A stretch of 64,000 nt of DNA from Roseateles terrae (GTDB lineage: Bacteria; Pseudomonadota; Gammaproteobacteria; Burkholderiales; Burkholderiaceae_C), in the NCBI RefSeq assembly GCF_014192155.1, contig NZ_JACHXO010000011.1, positions 62,001-126,000 on the forward strand, written 5' to 3'. Made by a program: the position numbers and the translations under genes. Below are positions 56,635 to 64,000 of the stretch, in pieces. Under the pieces are notes generated by a model that made no database searches, had not been told where the DNA came from, and worked only from the letters and a program-made list of their open reading frames with translations. Within the stretch, counting starts at the first letter, position 1. The number at the start of each line of letters is the position of its first letter.

Positions 56635-57993
56635 ATGCAAGTGGACCAGACGCTGTGGGCGGAGGTTGCCGCCCAAGTTGCCCCGCCTTTGGCGGCCGCC
56701 GAGGAGCCCGTGTCGTCGATCCAGCAGCGCCGTCGCCGCGGATACCAGGCCGCCGTGGACGATGACAGGGAGGTGCTCGAGCTCGTCAAGGACGATGGCG
56801 TTCTGCGCTGGGTCTGGAGCGGGCCGCAAGCGCGCGAGCAGGCCGGCATACGGCGAGCGTATCGCTCGGTCAGTTCGATGCCGCGCGACCTCGTCCAACG
56901 CATGGAATATCGCCCGCCCGGGGTGAACCGGATCACCGCCGGCCTTGAGGACCTGGATCGACAGTTGAACCCGAGCCGCGGCCTGCGCAGGTGGATGGGT
57001 CAGGATTGGCAGGCCGTCGATGCTTCGACCCTGCTGGCGCCTAAAGGCCGCGTTCTGTTACTGGTGCACGGGACTTTCAGTCGCAGTGAGATGTACAGCA
57101 CCGAACTCACGGCACCAGGTTGGACCGAGCAGGGGACGCCATCCGTCGCCAACGCCGCCCTCTGGGCCGACTGGACGAAGTCAGACTCGGTCTACGATGC
57201 GGTGCTGGCGTTCGACCACGCGACGCTGTCGGTGGCGCCATGGCTCAACGCGATCGATCTGATCGAGGATCTGAAGCCGCTCGCCGACAAGGGTGTCACG
57301 CTCGACGTCGTTTGCCACAGCCGTGGTGGCCTGGTCGTCGCTTGGGCGCTCAGGCTGGCGGCTCTGCCCGTCAGTCGCGTGGTGTTTGTCGGATCGCCGC
57401 TGGTCGGCACGAGCCTGGCCGCCCCGGACCGGCTTTCGGCAGCACTCGACATGCTGGCCAATGTGGCCGATGCACTGGGCGGTTTGAGCAAAGGCGTGTC
57501 ACTGGCGTTTCCACCGGCGATGCCACTGGCGCTCGGCGCAGCCGGCCTGGCGAAAATCGTCGGAAGGACTCTGAAGCTTGGCGCCGCGCTGCCGGTGGCC
57601 GATGTCGTGGTCGGAGCCGTACCTGGGTTGATGGCGCAAAGCCGGGTGGCCAACAGCCCGGAGCTCGTTCGACTGTTCCCACTGCCGACGGCCGCTGCAC
57701 TGTTTGGAGTCGGGGGAGAGTTCAAGCCCGACGAGGTGCAGGAGCCGGTGTGGAAATTCTGGAAGCGGTTCAGCAATCTCGCGGACCAAGCGAAGTACTA
57801 CGGCGCCGACATCGTCTTTGGACAACGCAACGACCTGGTGGTCGACGTCGATTCGATGAACCAGCTGGGCAGTCCTTCCTCCCGTCTGAGCGGAGTGAAC
57901 TGGTGCGATCTGGGGCCCCATCCTCGGACGCATCACTGCAGCTATTTCCGCGACGAGCGAACGATCGACATGTTGCGCATGGCTCTTCGTTGA
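56635..57993 (+). CDS. Cytosolic alpha/beta hydrolase (lipase-like) partner of the CHAT-like gene
   Basis: 452 residues from ATG 56635 (AGGAGG seven bases upstream); an ATG at 56629 overlaps the previous stop by three bases. Residues ~125-440 form an alpha/beta hydrolase: oxyanion region VLLLVHGTFSRS, nucleophile Ser229 in CHSRGG, an Asp in RNDLVVDVDS and His433/His434 near the C-terminus. A Gly/Ala/Leu-rich stretch at ~275-345 (SLAFPPAMPLALGAAGLAKIV) could be a lid or membrane-contacting part. The first ~120 residues are helical and unplaced. There is no signal peptide, unlike secreted lipases, so it would act inside the cell. Confidence 0.8.
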   Translation: MQVDQTLWAEVAAQVAPPLAAAEEPVSSIQQRRRRGYQAAVDDDREVLELVKDDGVLRWVWSGPQAREQAGIRRAYRSVSSMPRDLVQRMEYRPPGVNRITAGLEDLDRQLNPSRGLRRWMGQDWQAVDASTLLAPKGRVLLLVHGTFSRSEMYSTELTAPGWTEQGTPSVANAALWADWTKSDSVYDAVLAFDHATLSVAPWLNAIDLIEDLKPLADKGVTLDVVCHSRGGLVVAWALRLAALPVSRVVFVGSPLVGTSLAAPDRLSAALDMLANVADALGGLSKGVSLAFPPAMPLALGAAGLAKIVGRTLKLGAALPVADVVVGAVPGLMAQSRVANSPELVRLFPLPTAAALFGVGGEFKPDEVQEPVWKFWKRFSNLADQAKYYGADIVFGQRNDLVVDVDSMNQLGSPSSRLSGVNWCDLGPHPRTHHCSYFRDERTIDMLRMALR

Positions 57994-58016
57994 TCGGATG
58001 GCCGAGCGCGGATCGG

Positions 58017-58550
58017 CTATCCATCTGACTTGCTGCCATCGCCTCCTGCTGGACCCATCTCCTGCCGCAAAGCCACCGCCAGCGGATGCTCAGGTCCCGC
58101 GCGCGTTTCCACAGCTGCCAAAAATCCGGGTAGATCCGCGAGCAGCAAGGGAACCGTGATCGGAAGCGGCGATGCCGGGACCGGCACCTTCAGATAACGC
58201 ATCCGCATCAGCGCCCCCGCCGACACCTCCGGAATGTCGCCCCACTTGACCGTCTTGTACCCACCCCACAGGTTGAACCCCTGCAGCGCGTCTGGCAGCA
58301 CCCGCACAGGAAACGCCAGCACCACCAGCGCCTGGATCACCACCAGCAGCGCCCCCAGCGCAAGCGGCAGCACGGTGGCCTGAGCCAAGCCCTGCAACTC
58401 CACGCTGCCGAGCGTCCGCCACTGCGCCACCGCCGCCACTCCAACATTTGCCACCAGCAGCACGCCCACAAACCACGCACAGGGGCGGAGCAATGGCGCC
58501 AATCGAAGACGAAAGGTCAAAGGGCCAGCGGGCAGGTGAGACATCGACAT
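58017..58550 (-). CDS. Membrane protein with PH-like domain
   Basis: 177 residues (ATG 58550, or 58544). Two membrane helices (CAWFVGVLLVANVGVAAVA; VLPLALGALLVVIQALVVLAF) are followed by a short cytosolic domain, RVLPDALQGFNLWGGYKTVKWGDI, typical of bacterial PH/YcxB-like domains. Function unknown. It is convergent with the lipase gene, 23 bases apart, and marks the return to high-GC DNA. Confidence 0.7.
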   Translation of the reverse strand: MSMSHLPAGPLTFRLRLAPLLRPCAWFVGVLLVANVGVAAVAQWRTLGSVELQGLAQATVLPLALGALLVVIQALVVLAFPVRVLPDALQGFNLWGGYKTVKWGDIPEVSAGALMRMRYLKVPVPASPLPITVPLLLADLPGFLAAVETRAGPEHPLAVALRQEMGPAGGDGSKSDG

Positions 58551-59026
58551 GTTGCGCGGATTGATTTCGGCGCGATGTTAGAGGGGGTCCAGGCAGTCAA
58601 GCGTATCCAGACCCATCAGCTTCGCAACAGCCGGTGCGATTTTTCACTTCCGCCTCCCGCAGCGCGGTTACGGCGTGAGCGCGCTGAATCAAAGTACCAC
58701 CCTGCGCGCTAATCGCCACATTTGCGCGCCCACCATCCTCACCGCCCGCTCCTCGCCACAACACCTCGCGACGATGCCGACCATTCCAGCGTCCTGAACT
58801 GACACTATTTGTCGGCCCTGACAAAAACCGGCGCTCCCACCCGCCGCCCACCGGCACCGGTTTGGTTCCTCCCAGCCCCGCCACACCGCGCTCCGGCACT
58901 GGTAGACACCAGTTTGTGACCAACCGCAACCGGCACGCTCCCTGCAATTCATACATCGACCACGTCCCACGGCCAGCCACCCTGGCTCCCGGGATTCACC
59001 GTTTCTTCGGACTTGCAGGAGCGCCC
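58551..59026. other. Intergenic region before the di-haem lipoprotein gene
   Basis: 476 bases between divergent genes, no credible gene. TTTGTC-GGCCCT-GACAAA (58809-58826) is a perfect 6-bp inverted repeat and could be an operator. AGGAG at 59017-59021 serves the downstream gene. Confidence 0.45.
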
Positions 59027-62000
59027 ATGCGCAACAACGTATCAGACACCGACCACAAGTTGGCGTGTCCGCCGCCCCCCTCCCTCGCGCGTGGCCTGGT
59101 GGCCGGCGCCGTCCTCGCCTTGAGCGCCGTCGGTGTGCTCTCCGGCTGCGGCGGAGGCTCGTCGCCGTCCTCAACGGATACCAATCCCTCCAGCGGCACC
59201 CCAGCGCCCGCGCCGATTCCGGCTCCCGCGCCTGCGCCCACCGCCTCCGGCCCGGAGACCGAGCCCGAACTCCCACCCACCACGGCCCCGTCGCCGTCCA
59301 CCGGCACCCTGCCAAGCGGTGGCGGCACCCTTTCGCCTCCGCTGCCGCCGACCCTCCAGCTCCCTTCCGGCGTGGACCTGAGCAAACCCGGCGCCACCAT
59401 TCAAGGCGTCAAAGCCACCTCCAGCGCCGTCGAGAACAACAACAACGGTCCGGACAAGGCCGTCGACGGGAGCCTGACCACCCGCTGGGCCAGCACCCAG
59501 GACGACGCCGCCTGGATCCAGTTCGACTTCGGCGCCAAGACTGCTCTGGGCTACATGCAGCTGGTCTGGGAGAACGCCTATGGCAAGGAATACGCCATCC
59601 TTGCCTCGGATGACGGTCAGACCTGGTACCAGCTGCGCTACGTCGCTGGCGGCAAGGGCGGCACCGAAGAGTTCTTCAATCTGAATGCCAACGTCCGTTA
59701 CGTGAAGATCCAGGGCGTCGCCCGGGCCACGCAATACGGCTATTCGCTGTTTGAAGTCAGCTTCAAGTCCCCGGGCAGCGACAACACGCTGGCCGCTGTG
59801 ACCACCTCGGCACTGCCGACGCCGCCCGTCGGCGCCACCATCATGACCCCCGCCATTCCGGCGCCGCTGGAACAGGTGCAGTTCACCCTGCCGGACGGCA
59901 CGCTGGTGACGCGCTTCGGCTTCGTCGGCCGTTCCCGTCACGCCCGCGAGCGCGGCGAGGACTGGGCAGAAATCGGCTACGGCACCAACGACACCGTCGA
60001 TGCCAACGGCAAGCCGCGCGACAAGGGCCCCGGCGCCTATCTGAACTTCATCGCCAACTACTTCAAGAACCGCACCTGGGGTGTGGAGTTCATCGACAAC
60101 AGCCGCGTGGCGGGCGTCACCAAGCCGCGCATCATCATCAACCAGTATTACCAGCAGGCGCAGCGCGGCGGCGGCCATTCGTTCTTCCGCCGCTTCGACG
60201 ATCCGGGCGTGACCGGTTATGGCTGGATGTCCCCCGGCCAGTTGCTGGACCCGACCACCTACACCGATGGCTTCAAGGACCTGACCTCCTGCCCCGTGGT
60301 GCCCAAGCCGCCCGAGGGCGCACTGCTCAAGCCCAACACCGGCTACAACGGCGTCATCGGCGCCAATGACGGCTGCTCGGTGGTGCTGGACAACGTGCCC
60401 GGCCATCGCGATGTCGGTCCGGACGCCAACGGCGTGCTGGTGCCCACCACCACCGTGGCCTCGCGCAGTCTGAAGGTCGGGGATGCCATCGAGTTCACCG
60501 GCTCCTTCTTCTCCAGCCGCGCCGCCATGGATGCCATTGGCGACAACGGCAACTTCCGCTACTACACCAATGAAGTGACCTATGTGGTGGGCAGCGGACT
60601 GCGGCCCTGGTATGGGGTGCAGCCGCGCCTGATGAATGCGCCGCTGCCGGAAGAGACGCTGCTGGGCGGGACCGGCTCGATCTCCTACGACTACGCCGAC
60701 AACGCCACCTTCATGTTCCAGCAGCCGAGCACCCAGATCGGCATGCAGAACATGCAGCGCTTCACCGAAGGCCGTCGCTGGATTCATACCAACATGTGGA
60801 CCGGCGATCACAACGAAGCCGGCAACGACCGCAACACCGCGGCCGTCGGCCTGCAGGGTCCGCGCTTCAACCAGTCCACCTGCTTCGCCTGCCACATCAA
60901 CAACGGACGGGGCCTGGCACCGCAGGTGCTGAACCAGCGTCTGGACACGATGGCCGTGCGCACCGCCGCGCTGGATGCCAATGGCAAGCAGGTGCCGCAC
61001 CCGACCTATGGGCTGGCGGTGCAGATGAACGCCCGGTCCCAGACCACCGGTGCGCTGCAGGACTGGGGCATGAGCGTGCGCGTCGCCGGCTTCGACACCA
61101 AGACGGTGACGCTGGCCGACGGCACGGCGGTGACGCTGAGCAAACCGCGGGTGGCCTTCGACGGCCCGACGCCCTCGGTGTATTCGCTGCGTGCCGCGCA
61201 GCCGATGATCGGCATGGGTCTGCTGGAAGCGATTCCGGATGCGGACATCCTGGCCCGGGTGCGCAGCACGCCAGATGAAGACGGTGTGAAGGGTCAGGCC
61301 AACCTGGTCTATGACCCGGAAACCGGCGCTGTCCGCGTGGGCCGTTATGGCTGGAAGGCGGCCAAGGTGAGCCTGCGTCATCAGAGCGCCAATGCAGCGC
61401 TGCTGGACATGTCGGTCACCTCGCCGCTGTACCCGAACCGTGACTGTCTGGCGGGTCCTGCCAAGTGCGACAAGAACAAGGTGGAGAAGGGCCTGTCCGA
61501 AGCGGACCTGCAGCTGATCACCCGGTATGTCGCGCTGCTGGGCGTGCCGGCGCAGCGCAGCGTCACCAGCGGCTTCCCGAAGGGCGTGACGCCGCTGCCC
61601 TACCTGGACGTGAATCCGACCGAAGTGGCCGCAGGCGCCAAGGTGTTCTCGTCGATCCGCTGCACGGCTTGCCACGTGGCGGAAATGAAGACGGGCCTGG
61701 GCACCGAGCTGACCGAGAACCGCAACCAGACCATCCGTCCCTATACCGACCTGCTGCTGCATGACATGGGCGCCGACCTCGCCGACAACCTGGTCGAGTC
61801 CCAGGCCGCGGGCAACCAGTGGCGCACGTCGCCGCTGTGGGGCATCGGTTACACCGAGTATGTGGCCGGCACCGGTGTGAAGGTGGGTTACCTGCACGAC
61901 AGCCGCGCCAGCACCCTGACCGAAGCCATCCTCTGGCACGGCGGGGAAGCCACCGCGAGCCGCCAGCGCTTCATCAACCTGAGCACGGCGGATCGCAAGG

Positions 62001-62029
62001 CGCTGATGGCCTTCTTGAACTCGCTCTGA
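59027..62029 (+). CDS. Di-haem oxidoreductase lipoprotein with F5/8C domain
   Basis: 1000 residues. Lipobox LSGC with Cys41, so it is anchored in an outer or inner membrane facing the periplasm or outside. A Pro/Ala/Ser-rich linker follows, then an F5/8-type C (discoidin) domain at ~122-248 (DKAVDGSLTTRWAS, YVKIQGVA), which in other proteins binds sugars. The rest matches the di-haem oxidoreductase family (DUF1111/DHOR): haem-binding CFACH (Cys619, Cys622, His623) and CTACH (Cys879, Cys882, His883), and SYDYADNATFMFQ. It is predicted to be a haem-c redox enzyme; substrate unknown. The discoidin part suggests attachment to a polysaccharide or surface. Confidence 0.85.
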   Translation: MRNNVSDTDHKLACPPPPSLARGLVAGAVLALSAVGVLSGCGGGSSPSSTDTNPSSGTPAPAPIPAPAPAPTASGPETEPELPPTTAPSPSTGTLPSGGGTLSPPLPPTLQLPSGVDLSKPGATIQGVKATSSAVENNNNGPDKAVDGSLTTRWASTQDDAAWIQFDFGAKTALGYMQLVWENAYGKEYAILASDDGQTWYQLRYVAGGKGGTEEFFNLNANVRYVKIQGVARATQYGYSLFEVSFKSPGSDNTLAAVTTSALPTPPVGATIMTPAIPAPLEQVQFTLPDGTLVTRFGFVGRSRHARERGEDWAEIGYGTNDTVDANGKPRDKGPGAYLNFIANYFKNRTWGVEFIDNSRVAGVTKPRIIINQYYQQAQRGGGHSFFRRFDDPGVTGYGWMSPGQLLDPTTYTDGFKDLTSCPVVPKPPEGALLKPNTGYNGVIGANDGCSVVLDNVPGHRDVGPDANGVLVPTTTVASRSLKVGDAIEFTGSFFSSRAAMDAIGDNGNFRYYTNEVTYVVGSGLRPWYGVQPRLMNAPLPEETLLGGTGSISYDYADNATFMFQQPSTQIGMQNMQRFTEGRRWIHTNMWTGDHNEAGNDRNTAAVGLQGPRFNQSTCFACHINNGRGLAPQVLNQRLDTMAVRTAALDANGKQVPHPTYGLAVQMNARSQTTGALQDWGMSVRVAGFDTKTVTLADGTAVTLSKPRVAFDGPTPSVYSLRAAQPMIGMGLLEAIPDADILARVRSTPDEDGVKGQANLVYDPETGAVRVGRYGWKAAKVSLRHQSANAALLDMSVTSPLYPNRDCLAGPAKCDKNKVEKGLSEADLQLITRYVALLGVPAQRSVTSGFPKGVTPLPYLDVNPTEVAAGAKVFSSIRCTACHVAEMKTGLGTELTENRNQTIRPYTDLLLHDMGADLADNLVESQAAGNQWRTSPLWGIGYTEYVAGTGVKVGYLHDSRASTLTEAILWHGGEATASRQRFINLSTADRKALMAFLNSL

Positions 62030-62098
62030 TCGGGTCAGCGTGAGGCGAGGGGAGCCGCGGCGAGCGTCCCGGCTTCTCTCGACACGCTTCCAACGTAA

Positions 62099-62131
62099 AA
62101 CGGCGACTCTGCCCACAGGCGAGTCGCCGTT
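62099..62131. terminator. Strong hairpin between convergent genes
   Basis: A perfect 11-bp stem, AACGGCGACTC with GAGTCGCCGTT, and an 11-base loop. On the minus strand it is followed by TTTTAC; on the plus strand a TTTTT lies about 15 bases further on. It probably serves both the di-haem gene and nadR. Confidence 0.75.
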
Positions 62132-62257
62132 GTCATCAGTGCCTGTCGTTTTTGTCGCCGAGCGTCCTTCAAACAGTCGGCGCCCGCACCAATAAGAACC
62201 CCTCACTGGCACACCGCGCTCTCGTCGGGGTCAGAGGCAGGGGCGCATGGCCTGTGC

Positions 62258-63310
62258 TCAAGGCTGGAGCGAAAGCCGGATGGCGCCCAGGGCCTGCGAC
62301 ACCCGTTGCTGCACCGACCCCGACACCACCAGGAAGGGCAGCCCTCGCGACGCCAGCTCCTGCGCATACCGGGCCTGCTGCATCTGCCGGAAGCTTTCCG
62401 TCTGGCGGGTGCCGTCCTGCTCGAACGGCACGTCGGTGTCGCAGAGCAGCGTGAGCGTGTAGCGCCGCTCGGCCAGCGCGGTCAGGGCCGGATCCACGCG
62501 ATTGAACATCCATTCACTGTAGAGCCGTGTCGTCAGCGGGGTGGTGTCACAGACGAGGCAACCCTGCGCCTGCTGCGCCAGCGCGATCTCGTGCGACACC
62601 TGGGTGCGACCGATCAGCGCCATGTCCTCGAAGCGCAGTTGCCCGTCCTGCTGCTCCCATAAGGTCCGGCCAAATTCCGACACCCACACGGTGCCGAGCG
62701 CCTCGGCCAGTGCTGCCGCCAGCGTCGACTTGCCGGTGGACTCGCCACCCAGCAGCGCGATGCGGGGCATGAAGTCGGCGTAGACCTCCGGACTCAGCAG
62801 GTGGCGGTGCGCCAGCGGGTTCTGCCGCACCTGGGTGCCGGACACAGGAATCTGTGCGCGAGACTGGTCCACACAGACATGCTGCACCGGCGCGCCAAAC
62901 ACCTGCGACAGCACGGCCGCGAAGCCGTCGCCATAGGTCTCGCTGGTGAAGACCGCCTGCACCGGTCCGTCGAACAGATCCAGCATCAGTCGTGCGACGA
63001 AGTGGCGGTGCACATCCTCCGGCGCGTCGTCCAGGGGAATCGTCCGGGGGGCAACACTGCGCGCACGGCACAGGCGAGCGAGATGATCGTTGTCCAGCAC
63101 CTCGCAGCGAAGCCCCGGAAACCGTGCCGCCAGCCACGCCGCGCGACGGTCCCGCCCCAGACCCGCAAAACCCGGTTCGGTGTAGCTCACCACCACCAGC
63201 TCGTCGCACTGCGTCTGCGCGCGCCGGATCAGCAGCTCATGGCCGAGGTGAAGAGGACAGAACTTGCCGACCACCAGGCCCCGCATGAAGCGGGGACCTG
63301 GCGCCGTCAC
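62258..63310 (-). CDS. nadR: Bifunctional NMN adenylyltransferase / nicotinamide riboside kinase
   Basis: 350 residues from a GTG at 63310 that overlaps the pnuC stop by four bases. N-terminal nucleotidyltransferase (GKFCPLHLGHELLI and the IPVSGTQVRQNP signature), then a P-loop kinase (LLGGESTGKSTLAAAL) with DTTPLTT. It phosphorylates nicotinamide riboside and adenylates NMN to NAD. The N-terminal HTH repressor domain of E. coli NadR is absent, so it is an enzyme without the transcription role. It works directly with the PnuC importer. Confidence 0.93.
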   Translation of the reverse strand: MTAPGPRFMRGLVVGKFCPLHLGHELLIRRAQTQCDELVVVSYTEPGFAGLGRDRRAAWLAARFPGLRCEVLDNDHLARLCRARSVAPRTIPLDDAPEDVHRHFVARLMLDLFDGPVQAVFTSETYGDGFAAVLSQVFGAPVQHVCVDQSRAQIPVSGTQVRQNPLAHRHLLSPEVYADFMPRIALLGGESTGKSTLAAALAEALGTVWVSEFGRTLWEQQDGQLRFEDMALIGRTQVSHEIALAQQAQGCLVCDTTPLTTRLYSEWMFNRVDPALTALAERRYTLTLLCDTDVPFEQDGTRQTESFRQMQQARYAQELASRGLPFLVVSGSVQQRVSQALGAIRLSLQP

Positions 63311-63864
63311 GCCCGCATCAGTCGCCGCCACTTCCACCACCCGAACCATGCGTTGAGCCAGTACGCCGCATACAGCGCGGCGGTGACCCACAAGCCGCGG
63401 CTGGCATACAGCGGCACCGACAGCGTGTTCACTAGCACCCACACCGGCCAGTTCTCCAGCCGGCGCCGCAGCAGGAACACCTGCGCCACCACACTCAGTC
63501 CCAGCACGGCGGAATCAAGGAAGGGCGCGTAGGCATCGGTCATCCGCGCCAGCAGCCAGCCGTAGCCGCCGGTCACGATTCCCGCCAGCAGCACGGCCGC
63601 CGTCCATTCGCCCCGCGTGGTCCGGCTGATGGGCACCGCATGGCCGGCCCGGCCCTTGAGCCAATGCCACCAGCCCATCACGCTGGTGATCAGGAAGAAG
63701 CCCTGCAAGGTCACGTCGGCATACAGCGCCACCCGGAAGAAGGTGACTGCAAACAGCAGGCAGCCGAGGATGCCGGTCCACCAGGTGTGCACGCTGTTGC
63801 GCGCGGCCAGCACGATGGAGAGGGTGGTCAGCGCACTGGCCGCCAGTTCGATCGGATCAGTCAT
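63307..63864 (-). CDS. pnuC: Nicotinamide riboside transporter
   Basis: 185 residues, about seven membrane helices, with the family marks ARNSVHTWWTGILGCLLF, GWWHWLKG and the Trp-rich region YWLNAWFGWWKW. It imports nicotinamide riboside, which NadR traps by phosphorylation. Its start overlaps the stop of the preceding gene, and its stop overlaps the nadR start. Confidence 0.93.
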   Translation of the reverse strand: MTDPIELAASALTTLSIVLAARNSVHTWWTGILGCLLFAVTFFRVALYADVTLQGFFLITSVMGWWHWLKGRAGHAVPISRTTRGEWTAAVLLAGIVTGGYGWLLARMTDAYAPFLDSAVLGLSVVAQVFLLRRRLENWPVWVLVNTLSVPLYASRGLWVTAALYAAYWLNAWFGWWKWRRLMRA

Positions 63865-64000
63865 GGCCCGCAGGCCTCCAGGTCGGATGTGTATTGCAGC
63901 ACCTTGTCATCGGCGTGCAGGGGTTCAACGGTCACAGGCAGCGGGCCGAGCAGATGGGCGAGGGCGGCGGTGAGGGCGGGTCCGTGGTGCAAGGCGGCGG
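63861..64000 (-). CDS. 3' end of an unidentified gene, runs off the window
   Basis: The frame ending in TGA at 63863-63861 contributes the last 45 residues (LTAALAHLLGPLP, VLQYTSDLEACGP). The ATGA overlap with pnuC shows it belongs to the same operon. Too little is present to name it. Confidence 0.55.
   Translation of the reverse strand, partial: AALHHGPALTAALAHLLGPLPVTVEPLHADDKVLQYTSDLEACGP

Noticed and set aside
58597-59315. Minus-strand frames of 127 and 208 codons
   Set aside because: They overlap each other and the di-haem lipoprotein gene's 5' end, are Arg/Gly/Trp-rich and have no motifs.
59171-62212. A 1013-codon open frame on the minus strand
   Set aside because: It lies antisense to the di-haem lipoprotein gene, which has clear haem motifs and a lipobox; the antisense product has no recognisable domain.

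Overview
The window is high-GC DNA from a betaproteobacterium. The nested leucine-degradation and biotin genes, the thiCOSG-thiDE operon, the CueR/CopA/CopZ copper genes and the strong G/C bias at third codon positions fit Burkholderiales, probably the Roseateles/Mitsuaria/Rubrivivax group. The genus is inference; no rRNA or tRNA gene was seen to fix it. Almost all of the window is ordinary, tightly packed chromosome. One stretch, about 50.9-58.0 kb, looks like an accessory island.

Layout. 0-13 kb: a 27-bp inverted repeat; a metallo-hydrolase divergent from a LiuR-like MerR regulator; speD; a DUF898 membrane protein followed by the stump of an M48 peptidase gene; a large secreted S9 peptidase; a carboxylesterase; a PspC/SHOCT protein; a methyltransferase; a secreted unknown; and a PhoA-type alkaline phosphatase. 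13-18.5 kb: an EmrB-EmrA-NodT tripartite efflux operon. 18.6-25 kb: the thiamine operon thiC-thiO-thiS-thiG-thiDE behind a promoter, a TPP riboswitch and a hairpin that covers the thiC ribosome-binding site. 25-31 kb: a TonB-like protein, LysR/azoR/pirin, and an unrecognised 424-residue protein. 31-34.5 kb: the copA-cueR-pirin operon divergent from copZ, each side with a CueR-type promoter with a 19-bp spacer. 34.5-38 kb: a molybdenum hydroxylase pair (IorA/IorB type) and a small membrane protein.

38-51 kb: a TetR regulator faces a long same-strand series: MCC beta subunit (liuB), GNAT, alpha/beta hydrolase, liuC, bioA, bioF, bioD, bioB, MCC alpha subunit (liuD), liuE. Biotin synthesis is thus placed inside the genes for a biotin-dependent carboxylase pathway that takes 3-methylcrotonyl-CoA to acetoacetate and acetyl-CoA. 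The expected first gene, isovaleryl-CoA dehydrogenase (liuA), is not in the window.

51-58 kb: small orphan genes (a zinc-ribbon membrane protein, a DUF6624 protein, immunity-like proteins, a probable frameshifted remnant) lead into a two-gene operon. Its first gene encodes a CHAT-like domain that lacks the usual His/Cys catalytic pair, fused to a beta-rich middle region and a transglutaminase-like domain with Cys and His present. Its second gene encodes a cytosolic serine hydrolase/lipase. I consider this the best candidate for an undescribed conflict or stress-response system. 58-64 kb: a PH-like membrane protein, a lipoprotein di-haem oxidoreductase with an F5/8C domain, and a nicotinamide riboside salvage operon (pnuC-nadR) that continues past the right edge.

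All function calls come from reading motifs and remembered family features. No database search was run.
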